A DNA stretch of 64,000 nt, taken from the NCBI GenBank assembly GCA_008711295.1, contig VUYV01000016.1, positions 7,372,073-7,436,072 of the forward strand. The letters run 5' to 3'. Numbering within the stretch: the stretch's first letter is position 1; each line of letters begins with the position of its first letter. The stretch comes from Anarhynchus alexandrinus (Eukaryota; Chordata; Aves; Charadriiformes; Charadriidae). This document shows positions 39,953-52,031 of the stretch, one piece after another. Below the pieces are notes generated by a model, which saw only the letters and a program-made list of their open reading frames with translations, was not told the DNA's origin and did no database searches. Made by a program: the position numbers and the translations under genes.

Positions 39953-42424
39953 GTCAGAATCCACCACTTGAATTTGGGAAGAGCCATAGGAAGGAGTAAA
40001 GGAGAAAAGCAGGTAAGAATTTCCTTAATGCCATGCATGGGAGAAAAGGGATCTGCACTCCTAGTGAAAGAACTAGTTAATGTATCCCTGTTCGTGGCAC
40101 TGATCCTCTTGCACACAACCTTCTTGGCTGAGGAGTAACTTTCCCTTGGTGAGGACCTGAGTCTTCTCATGTGATTGCATTGTAAAACCAAATTAGTTAT
40201 TGTATGGAAACTTAAGGATAAAGGGAATCACTAGTCTGCTGCTTTTGCAGGAGTGGATGAGCTAGTTCAGGATGGTCCTATAAAGTGCGTTATATACAGT
40301 GTTTACTTGTTATGCAAAATAGATGTAAATTTATGTAAATATACGTGCAGAATAGCTTTGACCCTTAGGCTGTTGGCAAGATGCCAGCATGGTCCTGGGT
40401 ACTAGAGCACTTTCGATCTCTATATCCTGGCAATTTCCTGGGATTATATTATAATTTGATTTTTAATGTGAGTTTCAGCCACTTAACAGTCTGATCGGTT
40501 TCCCTTTTACCACCAGCTTTGCTCATGCAGAAGTAAACAAACGTATTTATCACCCCTGGGATCAGTAAGTGCTAATAAAGTTGCTGTTGCTTGCATTTTA
40601 GGTTCGGTTTCATGACAGACGTGCTGTAAACGAGCTAGTAGTGTTGTACTTGTGCCACAGCTCAGCAGGAAAGGTAAAGAGGGGAGCCCAGCAGCAGCGC
40701 TGGGGTAAGAGCATGGCAATGGCTGGGCTGGGTGAGCCCTGCCAGGGCTTCCTCCCTGCCCTGGGGAGCTCCTGTAGCTCACAGGGAACCAGTTGAGTTG
40801 GTGGCACTTCAAGACTCATGTTTCCAATGTCCTCATTTCAGTTTAGTTGCAGTAACTTTGTGTTTCCAGGGGAGTGGGAATGAGTGTGACAAAGCTGGCT
40901 TCATTTTTGGAAGGAATACCACCTGTCTTGTTACGTATGGAAATACTGTAATTACATTTTTGAAAGCATAGGTAGATGTCTGTCTTAAGCGTGTTGTTCT
41001 GGGCATCCATGATATTGCCTCCATTAAAGAAATCACTCCGGCACGTCATGTCATCATAGCACAGGACACGGTACCATTCCTGTTTGAATTTTTACATTTT
41101 CTAATTCCTGGTCCCTGCTATGCCTTTTTATACTAGTTGTTTGCTGTTCTTGGCAGATATTTCCAGTGGATATTATGTGTTAAAAGTTTTAGGTTTGGGA
41201 CTTTTGAAGTAATATTTACAGATGTAATTAATTGCTGAAAATTAGCAGGAAATTACTTTTTGCAAAAGCAATACTGGCTGTGTGGCCCCAAATTTCTTGC
41301 AAGATGATATTTCTTTTGCAGTACGGGTTGTATTAAAGTATAAAGGTAATTTCCACATTAATGTGAGATGCTTGATTTATAGAACAAAATGTTATTCTCT
41401 AATTTGCCCATAAAACTATTTCAATTATAGGCTCCCTCTCATGTAATCAAATATGTAAAATAAATAAAAAGACAAATAAAACATCTCTTCTCCCCACGCT
41501 CCATCCAGCAATTTTAATTCCTTTTAAATTAGCAAGTCCACTTGTATCTTTTGATTTTGTAGTTTCCCTTGACAGTAATGTTATAAGGCTAACAACATTT
41601 TCTGAACACTGACTATTAGTTTTGTATATTGAATCATTCTTCTTGCATTTTCACTTCCCTGAAGTTACTAGTGAACTTGCTGTTCATCACCTTGTTACAG
41701 GCCTTTGGAAATATGACCAAACCTGTTCTCGGATATGTCAGAGTATGTTGTTATTCAGGAACGCGTACACACGGTGGCTTTGTGAAGCAGAAGGATGGTG
41801 CTGCCTTCACACATGCATTAAAACAATGTACTTAATACTAAGTCACCCAGAAAATACTTAGAAAAACTTTAATGAAATAGCTGTGAGAACAAAAGAGCTG
41901 TTACATCTCATGATCACGTTCTTCATCTGCAAATACTTCACAGATGCTGCCTTTTCACATTGGTCCTTGGCTCCTGACCTTCACCTGTTTGCCACATGGT
42001 GACCTGTTCTCTAATTGAGCAGCTCTGCTCAAAACTGCTGGAAGTGTAAAACATCGAACCTGATGATGATGTGGGTGTGCCTTTTCCTGGAGGGCTCTCT
42101 CATCTGCCATCCTCCCCATGTACATGAGGGATCTAGAGCAGGAATAATATAGTATGGGATTTTCTAGAATGGTTTGACAACCTACGTGTTGTTTCTCTTA
42201 AGCTTTGTCACAACTGTGATTGGTATTTACAATATTGAGATGGCTCGTAGAAAAAATGTCATGCATATACTTGTACTTGGATTGTGTTGCTGTTTTGTGT
42301 CTAGTAGCTGTCGGTTTTCTTGTTAGCCTTGAAGGTCACTTTCTAAGTAAGTAGCACTTTCCTTGTTTACCAAATGGAAAAATCTATTGATAGAAATGGG
42401 GTATGGAAAATGAGAAGTCATTCC

Positions 42425-42440
42425 AAAAAAAAAAAAAAAA
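42425..42440. repeat. A16 homopolymer
   Basis: Sixteen A after TTCC and before GTGAAAGG. No retroposed body was recognised on the 5' side. Confidence 0.9.
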
Positions 42441-43807
42441 GTGAAAGGCAACTAGCTTTGAGCTAAAGATTTTGAGGTGGTTTGAAAAGGCAGATGACAG
42501 GATCTGTTAAATTTGGAGCCTCCTGTCAGGCTCGTTATATCTTCCTAAATGTTTTCTATGTAATAATCCATGATGAAATTGAAAACAGTGTTTCTGTCAG
42601 GCTTTTAGAGTTCTGATGATAACAATGACATCATAGTTAAATAGATAGACAAACAATGCACAGAAGCACAGTACAAAGACTCTTTGCACAAAGAGAGAAG
42701 CCCACTTTCACTGGTTTAAAAGGATGTTTCATGTTTTTTGCTGCCCTGGACTTTGATTGCAGAGTCCTGCAGCATTCTGTGGGCACTGAGTCCTGTGCAG
42801 TGCTGAAATACCCTTTGTAATGAAGAATATCAGTGACTGTTAATAAATAACTTTAGTTTCCAGTCTTGCTTTTTTATACTAAAAAATATTAAATTTTCTT
42901 ATCATATTTAGACATTCTGTTTTGGAGTGATTCTTACAGGAAAAGAGGATTGTCTTTATGGGGTTTTTGTTGTTTCCTTGTAAGTGAAAAGGCTTACAGA
43001 GTTAAGTACTTGATAAGCAAAAGTGCCATCATTATCTGTTAATATTGGTATGACCTATCTTTGGAGCAATGTTGAGCTGAATCAATGATTATGATGGAAA
43101 AGGGATTACTTAGATTAAAAAAATGGGTTCAGTTGTGTTGCCAATCAAAGTTGTCATTGGATCTCAGTTATAAAACTATTATAGAGCTGTTGCACTGATC
43201 TTTAACTGTAATGCATAATATCGCTCATTTGTAATAGCATTAATGTAGTAATTTAACTTGGCTCTGTGGCTGTTGATGCCAATATATCAGCCACTCCGCT
43301 GCTTTCTCAAAACAACAAAAAAACCAGCCTCAGACTACTGACAGATAGGGAATTTTTGCCTTGTCTGTCAGATTTTGTTTCACGGAGGCCTCCAAGCACA
43401 TCTAACTTCAGTGATCTTAGTGTGCATGGTCTTGAACCCTAGGCTTGCCAAAAACTTGTTTCCACTAAGGATTTTCCCTCCTTTTTCCAGATACTGCTTA
43501 CCATCGCTTCTATTCCTAGCAGGATAGCGTGTGCAGTGCTTGACTCTGGACTCTATTACAAAGGAACACATAAGTTGACAGTGTTTTCTCTTTCTTTTTC
43601 TTATTGATTTGCTTTCATGTCACCCTTTTTTTCAGTAGCTTGCTTTCTTTTAAACTTCACATCAGGGGAATTGGAAAAAAGGAGGAGGGAATGTACTTGT
43701 GGTGAAAGCCACGTTCTGCTCTTATTTGAACATTGTTAGGACCAAAAGTTAAATAAATAAAGTAACAAAGTTATTCCTCTGTGGTAGTGTCCTTGTGATA
43801 ATAGCAA

Positions 43808-43822
43808 TTTTTTTTTTTTTTT
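43808..43822. repeat. T15 homopolymer
   Basis: Fifteen T. It may be a minus-strand poly(A) relic, but no body is recognised. Confidence 0.9.
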
Positions 43823-46523
43823 GGACTCCTTAGCTTTCAATGGCCTCAATCAGAAGGTACATATGGGAGTCAGTGTGTTTGCATGTCCTCATTCCACTGG
43901 TGATTTTTGGCCTGCCTGCCTTGGTTTTTAGCTGCAGGTTTACTTTTTCACCTGTGCAGGTCCGATCGTTTTAGAGTTCACAGAGATCATCTGTTCCTGT
44001 TGACCTCTGCCGTGTTGCAGTGTTTAGGCAGGAATGTGAGATTTGGTCTTGGAGGCCCGTGGACAGGATAGTGCAGAACACAGGCTCTGGTGAGAGAGAA
44101 ACCTGGGGTTAAGACGAGATGGTAAAACTTCTTGTTTTTTCCAGAGCTGAATAAGTCCTATTTGATATTGGTGTCATTTGTTTAGTTTCTGCTGTTCCTT
44201 GTTTATGTAGAATTTCCTTACCCCTGTTATGTGAGGTGATGTGTATTATAAGGCAGAAAAATCTCAGCTTTTGTGGTAACACCTCTGTTATGCTCCCCAA
44301 TTAGCCACAGTCGGCTTCATTTTATTAAAAAAATAAATGAGGTATTCGTTGTGAACCACTGGCAAGCTGCTAATTTGTCTCTCAGATGTACATGTCAGAT
44401 GGCCTTGCAAATAGAAATACTAACCTTCTGGATTTGTTCAGTTGTGGTACAGAAATGTATGTTCTTTAATTGTTCACTTCAGGATCACAGAAACAGTAAT
44501 GCGATCTCATCAATATGCACTTGAGGCTTAAGAGCTCCATGCTGTTACATCTGTGTAATTTAGGAAGTTTAAAATAGGCTTTGCAGATGTTGGGAGTAAT
44601 GGAGTACGTTGTTTACTCTTTATTCATTTCCATCGTATGTCATACTCTACACATGAATAGTCAATCATACCGGAGTATATCTTCTATAAGGATTTCCTGT
44701 GCTTTCAATGTGTCTTGTTTATAAATATTTAACTTCTGTTTGTTAACTTTGGGTTAGGCAATATTTCACAAGGGTCTCTTTCGTAAGCATGAAACACAAA
44801 TTAATTTGTCTTATAGGTACCAAATCCTTGAGTTATTGGTGGTTTTACCAATATGGATGTCTTGCAATAGTTCCATAAAGCTTCTAAAATAAGGTGGGCT
44901 TTTTAAAAAAGAAAAACCACATTGAAACAGCCAGAAGTCAATACCAAAGATCAGCCATTGTGACTTGGCTTGTGCTGCTGTGATTAAATTAATGCTCAAT
45001 GTGCTGCAATTTACAGCTATAGTGATACCAACAAAGTAAGAAACCTTAACTGTAAACTGGTAAGTTATTGCTTTTCTTAAAGTAATAGAAGAATAGCTTC
45101 TTGGAGCAGTAGAAGAATTAATAGAAGATCAATGTGTCATCAATTTTGCTGGGCAGTATGTCTTTTGTAATGCTTGGAATTTTGCTTCAATGTGGACCCC
45201 AATGTGCAAATTAATTATTATTCATTACACTAAGACAAGTTAGTGTTACACCTGTTACATACATGAGTAATTAGCGCTGCTTTCGTTACTGCCTGAATGT
45301 GCTTTTACTGCTACAATAATGCATTCTTCTTTTACACGAGTTCCTATTGCAGTAGTTTTCCATCTCTGTTTTACATACATATATGCTGTACTGAAGAATA
45401 AAAGTGAGATCAAATTCAGTCACAGACTCGATCTCCAGACTCACCGTTGTCTTGTTCCACCAGTTGTATTTTGATAGGCAAATTGCCCCTAAAGCTGAGG
45501 GAGGAAAGCTGAAAGGATGCTGCTGAGCTGACAGTTCCTTGCATTACTTTAGGAAAGAGTAAAAATATAAACCAAGCATTTGCTGTAGCTATGATCAAAT
45601 TGTCTATACTGATTTTTACTAGCAACTGCAGTTTGGGGAAGAAATGTTTGTATCTTAGCCAGCTGGAACTACGTTGGACTGTAACTTAGCATTCATTCTG
45701 GATTTTTGGTGTCCATGTGTTCATAACCACAAATCTTGTTAAATTAGATCCGGCACTTGCATTTATGTGTGCAGTATATTATCTTTAAAAGATAAGCTGT
45801 TCTGCATCTACATACTTTAGTGTACAATCAGACTTTAGCATATAAATGGTCATCCTCAATGCCAAATTTTACTTATTGGTTGCAGTGTTGAACTCACTCT
45901 AGACCATAATTTTTTGATTACATAGTATTATAGGTATTCAATATGCAAACAAAGAAATGTTTGGGTTCCACTTTCCTCCACATGTAGTGCTTTATTCACA
46001 CATTCTGAAACTAAAATTTGGGGGCTCTTAAATTTCTAAGCAACATGCTGCTAGCACTTAATATTTAAAATAGGCACAGAATGTAAGTAATTGTTTTATT
46101 GCCATCAACATATGTCTCTCCATAATTGTTTTGGCTTGTGCCCTGGGTGAGTTAGGAGGTAGCAACTGTGACTTTTAATATTCTCATCCCCATGCCCCTT
46201 TTTCTTTCCTTTTTTTTTTTCTTCTTAGTTGCAAAGAAATTGGGCTTAAAAATTTTTTTTGACTAAGCTCTTACTTGTTCCCTACTGTCTCACAGTTTTT
46301 TTGATTGTAACGTGGCCTGGTGAGGGAGGGGAAACAATAAAAAAAATAAGTTTTGTTCTCCAGTGTGGAAAACAGCCCTAGAGAAATTAGTGGGTAACTG
46401 ACAGTCTCTTTCTTATGAAACCCAAAGAAAAACAGCGATGATAACTCTCTGGTCAGGGACCTGAAAGTAAGGGAGTATTACCTTGGGGTTCATACCATAA
46501 AGAAATCCTAACTTGAAAGGAGG

Positions 46524-46537
46524 AGCCCAATTGGGCT
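46524..46537. repeat. 14-bp perfect palindrome
   Basis: AGCCCAA joined directly to TTGGGCT. It is short and isolated, and is noted only for completeness. Confidence 0.9.
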
Positions 46538-47250
46538 TACCAGGAAAAGAACGGTACCCTGGGTGGTATGGAAAAATGACAAAGAATTGCCAGCGCCTTT
46601 AGAAACGAGAGGGGTTCAGTTACTGCTTGAAGATAGAGTAGTACTGTGTTGCACAGCATTGTATTTTGCCATTCATTGACTTCCCAAAGCAGTTCAAGGA
46701 GCTGGGCTCAGCTTCTGACAAATAAGTAGTGCTGCAACTTTCTTGTAATCCCTCCCTTTCCCTCAGAAAAATTATTACATTTATTATTTATGTTCTTCAG
46801 CAGAAGCATGTCAGCTGGAGGGGGTTTGGGTTTGGGTTTTGTTCTGAGTGTGCGAGGGCTTTGTAATGCGTTGCTCTGTCAGGACCTTTTGGTTTTGGAG
46901 CTGGACCCCTACGTGGTCCTCCTGGATGTGCTTGCAAAGCCACCTTTCTCCATGGCTGGCGAGGGTTTGCTTGGTAAGGTGAGGGTTTTTTGGAGGTGTG
47001 TGGGATAGGACTAGGGGAATGGATGGCATCGTGGTAAAGCTAATGGTCAAACTGTGCTCCAGCTGCGCAGCTTGCAATGTGATTGTAAGCTGAAAGGGTG
47101 AAAGGTATGGAATTAAAGCTCATGAAAACACTTGAAAGACGTGATGTTACAGGGATGTGAGAGGAAGAGGGGGGGAAAGCTGTGGGCTGATATTTTTGTT
47201 AAATTGACTTTCAAAGCCTGTTTGGCGTGGAGCGAATAGCTGATGTGCCC

Positions 47251-47294
47251 GCTCTGAGCCAGCCCTGCCGCTGCAGCGGGCACTGGCTGAGAGC
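47251..47294. repeat. GC-rich imperfect hairpin
   Basis: GCTCTGAGCCAG (47,251-47,262) pairs with CTGGCTGAGAGC (47,283-47,294) with one mismatch. The intervening sequence contains the perfect palindrome CCGCTGCAGCGG, so the whole 44 nt can fold into one long stem with a bulge. The surrounding 47,230-47,350 is the most GC- and CpG-rich patch of its neighbourhood. Confidence 0.88.
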
Positions 47295-49092
47295 GCCCAG
47301 GTCTGCTCCAGACAGCCACACTGCTCGGGAGGCTGCTGCAGAAGAATCCTCCGCCACAGGAGACAGAATGTCACCCTTAATATTTGTAATTACAAAGTGC
47401 AATAGTGACATCCACAGACAGGAGGCATGGCAACAGTAGATTTGTGACAACTACCTTTGTGCCTTGCCGTGATGCAACTCTGCCCCTAGAAATAAGGAAT
47501 GACAAAATAACACCAAAGACCATCTACAGCTTCACTTTCTCCCCTTTTAAGATGAATGACAAAATAAATGTGTAGGGATGCTACTTATTTCCTAATTATA
47601 TATAAAAAAAAGATTTAAATGAGGGGTAGTAATTTCTGCTTTTAGTCTGAAACATGCTTCTGAAGAGCAGATATTTCTAATGTGACTTCAAAAAAAAGTT
47701 TATTAGTAGCTGGGGAAACAGTGCAAAAGCTCAACTATGCTTAAAATGTAATATATGCCACGTTGGTGCTAATAATTTTGTGATATGTGGCATGATTCCT
47801 TTAATCACCTGTGAGAACTTTCAGGAGTTGTTAACATTTTCTTTCATTTGTACAGCAATGTCATTTGCTGTTTTTTGCGGAAAGAATAACCCTCTGTTGG
47901 CTTATGCAAATAAATCATCTCTTAATGCACTTGAAACAGAATGATTCCCAAAGGAAGATGAGTGGCAAATCAAACTGGCTGCAAATGAAAGTAACCTCTC
48001 AGACCAGAGTTACAAATGTTTTATTCAGATGAACAAAGCGTCTTTATTTTAGCACTTTAATCCATTTTCCTTTTGCTTTTTTCCAAATAGTACTGTCATC
48101 CTGAAATGACAAGGATTGATCGTTAAATTACCGTTGCGTAATTTGCCTCATCGCTCCTCTGTAGACAGTGTTTGATTGAAAGTTCAAGTCTTTTGATGGG
48201 TATTGCTAATATGGAATTTCTAAAGTTTTGGGCAATACATTACAATTTTTGACAAAAATGCTAACAGTTTTCTACTTGGATGATTAACATTTAATTAATA
48301 GCTTTGCAAAAGAATCAAATGTGTTGTTTCTAATTAGTTAAAGGGTTGTATTCTTAGTGCATCCCAACATGATAGATCTTTTCCAAATTGCTTCTGTAGC
48401 TGCTTATTTAAAATTCCGCATGTTGCCTTTAATGTGGATAGCTTTTGCAGTCAGTGTTTTCCAAGTCACTTAAATTTTGCCTCTCTATTAGTCTGCCGTG
48501 AATTATTTAGGGGATAATGTTTTGTAAACATTTATATAGTATTGTCATATATTTAATGCTATAAGAATGTCATTGTTACAGTTAGAAAAACAGGCACTTC
48601 TTGGGAGTGAAAGTTCTCCAGATAAGCCACTGTGTTTCTGCAAAACTGCTCTCTGCCAGCTGTCATGGTTTATATATGGGCAAAGTTTTCTCGGAAAGGA
48701 AAAATGCAGCAGGTAAATGTCGTATTGCTTTTGCCAGTTTGCAAAGCTGAAGGAGAGACGATTGGCTGCTTTTGACTGTGTGCATGAGCTTTTTTTTTTC
48801 CCTTTCCCTGAACCTTGCTTTGCTGAATGTATTGGATTGCTGTCTCTCTGCCAACACTGTGTGTGTTTCCATGTTCAGGAGGATTTTTGATGATCCAGCT
48901 CTCAGCTGCCAGAAGCGTAGTCAATGAACTGATGCTCCCAAGGTCATCCATAATGCGCGTGGGTGTATTTCCTCGCTGGAAACTGTGTTCACAGCCATCC
49001 CAGGAAATGGAACTAGCTTTGGTTTTTGGCTTTGGCCGTAGCTTCAGACAAATCTGCCTCTTCACTTAAAGCCGGGGAGAGAGAAAGCTGAC

Positions 49093-49093
49093 N
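49093..49093. other. undetermined base (N)
   Basis: The single N in the window, located just before GGGGGAGGGGG. Such G runs commonly cause base-calling ambiguity. Confidence 1.
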
Positions 49094-50139
49094 GGGGGAG
49101 GGGGTGTGAAGACGTAGAAACAATGCAGTTTATAAGACTGGTGGCTTTAATTAAAATCCCAGTATAGTTTACCAAATGCACGCTGCACAGTTTATGCTTA
49201 AGTTTAGTAAAAGCACATTTAAGCACTCATTTGTTAAGCAGTTGTTATTTTAGGTGAGGGATAGTTGATGCTGGTAATATAACAGATTCATTTGTATCTT
49301 TAGATTGCAGTCAGCACCATTCTTATGCTGTTGGTTTTATAGGGTCTATAATATTTACTTCTGATGCCAAGTGAAGGAAGCACTAAATGTAATGAGGGGT
49401 TTTTTAGAAGTGTTTGAGTGAAACAGAAATTTCCGTAAATTAAGTTCAGTTCTCTGTAAGGCAGAAGATTAAGATCCCCATATGTATATGATTGTATGTG
49501 TGTGAATGTAATGCATGTATATTTATTGAGAGGACCTGCATTTATTTTGATGAATGCTCATGCAGATGGCCTTTATTTCTTTTTTCTTAAGACAAGGTAT
49601 TTTTGTATTTGGACATATTGAGGGCAAGCTTTGTGCTTAGTTTTGCATGAATGGAAGCGGATACCAAAATCATTGTAGTCGTCTGGTCTGACTTTTTATG
49701 CCTCTTCTGTGCAATGTAGGAAGTGTTTGGGCTGGATTTCCCTAATGTATAAAATCATGTGGTGCAGGGGCACCACTGACATTAGCTGCTCCATGAAAGA
49801 GCATTATATTTGTCTAAGTGTTCTCAGTGGATTGCATATAATATACAAGGAACAGCCTCATCATCAGTGGGGCACCCAGACACTGGCAAGTCACGTTTAT
49901 CTCACTGATGCTTTGGCTACAACCCCTTTGAGAGTCCAGATAAAGCCTAACATATGACCTACTCTCATATGAACCTTTTGTCCAGAAAGTAAAAACTACT
50001 GAAAGTCCCCAATGTGAGTCTGTAGGTAGCTGGGGAGATGTAACCAGACAGCTGTAGGCTGCCTTTATTGATTTCTTTCTTCTTTAAATTCAGGACCTAT
50101 GACCATGCTATCACCCAGTCAGCAGCACAGAAGGACCGT

Positions 50140-50205
50140 GACCTTGTTCTTGCTGAAGTCAATGGGAGTTTTGCTGTTGACTTCAATAAGAGCATGAGTC
50201 CAAGG
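50140..50205. repeat. remnant of an ancient amniote dispersed repeat
   Basis: CTTGCTGAAGTCAATGGGAG, TTTTGCTG and TTGACTTCAATAAGAGC form an inverted pair (TGAAGTCAA against TTGACTTCA). From memory, 'GAAGTCAATGGGAGTTTTGCCATTGACTTCAATGGGAGC' is a motif found in many copies in reptile and bird genomes; I cannot give a library name for it. The segment sits between an acceptor-like polypyrimidine-AG and GTGAGAG, which makes it look like an exon (see findings). Confidence 0.45.
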
Positions 50206-50397
50206 TGAGAGAACTGGCTGCAGATCTTTAATAGAAGAAGCCTAACATTTCTTACTACTTTTGGGTAATATTTAACTGTTTAGATTTCTCTCTCTGACAT
50301 CTACACAGAAAAGAGTTCTTCCCTGTGGGAGTTCATTGCAAGACTAGAGTTGAAGTTATACACAACGTTGTTCAGCCGCTCTTGTAAGGATTTTATT

Positions 50398-50462
50398 AAT
50401 TGGCATTATTATTTCAGGTGTTACAAATGAAGGATGTAGAGAAATTGAGATTCATTGAAAGC
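50398..50462 (+). repeat. possible MIR-like fragment
   Basis: TTGGCATTATTATTTCAGGTG followed by TTACAAATGAAGGATGTAGAG and AAATTGAGATTCATTGAAAGC is compatible with the MIR motif 'CATTATTATCCCATTTTACAGATGAGGAAACTGAG'. It is weaker than the copy at 51.8 kb and is offered only as a candidate. Confidence 0.28.
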
Positions 50463-51483
50463 TTTTTTTCCCCAACAAGGTAGTATTAGTTGTGTTTTTT
50501 AAAGATGTTGAGCACTGATGGTTGCTTAGTGTTCCTGACAGTCAAGCCCATCTCTGTGGCAAGCAAGTTAAGTAGCTGGATGAATCCATGAGGTAAGACA
50601 CTGCTGTGTCTGTGCACTGGAGCTGTGCATCAAGAACAAATCATTTTCTGAAGGGGGTTCTAAAGATTTATTTTTTTTTCAGGTTATGAGGACAGGCTTA
50701 GTCCCAATGATTTGTCCCTGCAATCCTGTGGAAACTTCTTAAAATTTTAACGTGGGGACTGTCTTACGTGACCCTGCAGGGGACTGCTTAGCAGCAAGAC
50801 CCAAGATTGTTTTTGGGTTTTTTTCCTGTTAAACTACTGGCAGAGATATGGTCCACTGAGAGAGGAGTTGAGAGCTGGCTAGGTCTTTTAGTATTTCTCT
50901 AGCTATACTGACAGTCGTTCATTAAGGGTCTAAATACGCCACCTGAGACCTGATAGAATTTGGAGGGCAATAATTATAATGAGATCATGATTCATCCTAG
51001 GTCCTTATCCTGCTGCTAGAGCATGGGGCTGTGTATGACTAATTTGTGGACTGAGGACCAGATATTGTTCAGATCACAGGACTGGTCTTTTGAAGGTGCA
51101 ATTCATATTTTCATATTCTGTCTTTATTTGGCTGCATACAAATTTGCTTTCTGAGTTCATGGTGATCACAAAGAAGGTTTAATATGTACTCTCCTGTGTA
51201 TCTTGCTTTGCTTCTGTTTCATTTGGTTACTTGGTATGCCATTTCCTTTGCCTTCGCATCCAACTGAGGCAGCTCCTCAGTGAACAACCGTCTTCTGTGA
51301 TCAAATATGCTTTTGTGCCATGTGAACACAGGAGCTTCTACAGTCTTTAAGGATGACTTTGCATTTGGAGAAAGAAAAACTAGGGAAAAGCCAATTCTGG
51401 CCCATGCAGTCTATTCACTGGGTTTGTGTTTTGAAGGTGCCTTGTCAGAACAACTAGAACTTGATTTCAATCAAAAAGAAAAA

Positions 51484-51508
51484 GGGGGGGGGGGCGGCGG
51501 GGAGGAGG
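51484..51508 (+). repeat. G-rich tract, possible quadruplex
   Basis: G11, C, GG, C, GGGG, A, GG, A, GG. The eleven-G run and nearby G pairs could form a quadruplex. The run also makes the region prone to length errors in sequencing and to replication slippage. Confidence 0.75.
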
Positions 51509-51614
51509 AAGTAGGTCACAGAACTGTGCTATACCTAAGAACGTTATGTTAATCTATCTTATTCAAAGTAGTTTGCTTTAATTATGTTTGTCGTGGCTCA
51601 GAAGGACTGTAGAA

Positions 51615-51639
51615 AGGATCAGCAAGAGTTACTGATCCT
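51615..51639. repeat. 8-bp inverted repeat, 9-nt loop
   Basis: AGGATCAG and CTGATCCT are exact complements around CAAGAGTTA. A third partial copy (CTGATCAG) lies shortly downstream near 51,654. It may be chance. Confidence 0.85.
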
Positions 51640-51769
51640 ACTGCCCCTGTGGCCTGATCAGTAGACTTGATGCTATGTAAAGCACTGTATTGGGTTTTTC
51701 TTCCCTTATGCTTGCTGGTATTTTAACAAAGGTGAATACCATCATAGAGTTTCATTTATTAGAGAAATT

Positions 51770-51845
51770 AGCAGGTGTGTGGTAAGTGACTTGCTCAAGA
51801 TAAGCAACCTGTCAGTGCTAATGACTAGAACAATAACTGGATTGT
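51770..51845 (+). repeat. MIR/L2-like ancient repeat fragment
   Basis: GTGGTAAGTGACTTGCTCAA followed by GATAAGCAACCTGTCAGTGC and TAATGACTAGAACAATAACTGG follows the MIR/L2 core pattern 'TAAGTGACTTGCCCAAGGTCACACAGC..GTCAGTGGCAGAGC..GGAATAGAA'. Such elements predate birds and survive as short degenerate copies. The match is by eye and limited to about 60 bp. Confidence 0.48.
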
Positions 51846-52018
51846 CTTGTATTCTTTATGTGCGTATATATGTGAAAAGTACTTCCTGAGCTGCTTGAAA
51901 TTAAATGCGGGGGAGGGGTCTTATTGACTTGTTTATCCATAATGACCTTTGCCTTTTGAGGTCTAATTTTTCCAGTTCTCATTAATCCAAGGAAAAAAAA
52001 TGAATAGAGTAACTTTTT

Positions 52019-52031
52019 AAAAAAAAAAAAA
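52019..52031. repeat. A13 homopolymer
   Basis: Thirteen A following CTTTTT, so a short T-A self-complementary stretch. No associated element. Confidence 0.88.

Larger units (their letters stand above)
29636..46882. other. long unique AT-rich stretch, no gene or transposon recognised
   Basis: About 17 kb with no transposon I can identify, which is itself typical of bird introns. Homopolymers at 36,969, 39,891, 42,425 and 43,808 and two 14-bp palindromes are listed separately. A pyrimidine-rich block at 31,590-31,870 gives a leucine/serine/phenylalanine-biased frame that reflects base composition. A 106-codon minus-strand frame at 37,853-38,173 has an unusual number of CpG (see findings). Confidence 0.65.
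46974..50093. other. unique DNA with enhancer-like AT-rich block and one N
   Basis: It includes the GC-rich hairpin at 47,251. A block at about 47,880-48,330 holds a perfect octamer ATGCAAAT (47,904-47,911) and several homeodomain-type TAATTAG/TTAATTAA cores. A segment at 48,827-49,069 is open on both strands. The base at 49,093 is undetermined. No gene is assigned. Confidence 0.6.

Noticed and set aside
46190..46228. Very strong polypyrimidine tract ending in TTCTTCTTAG as a splice acceptor
   Set aside because: All frames downstream close within a few codons and no donor follows at exon distance.
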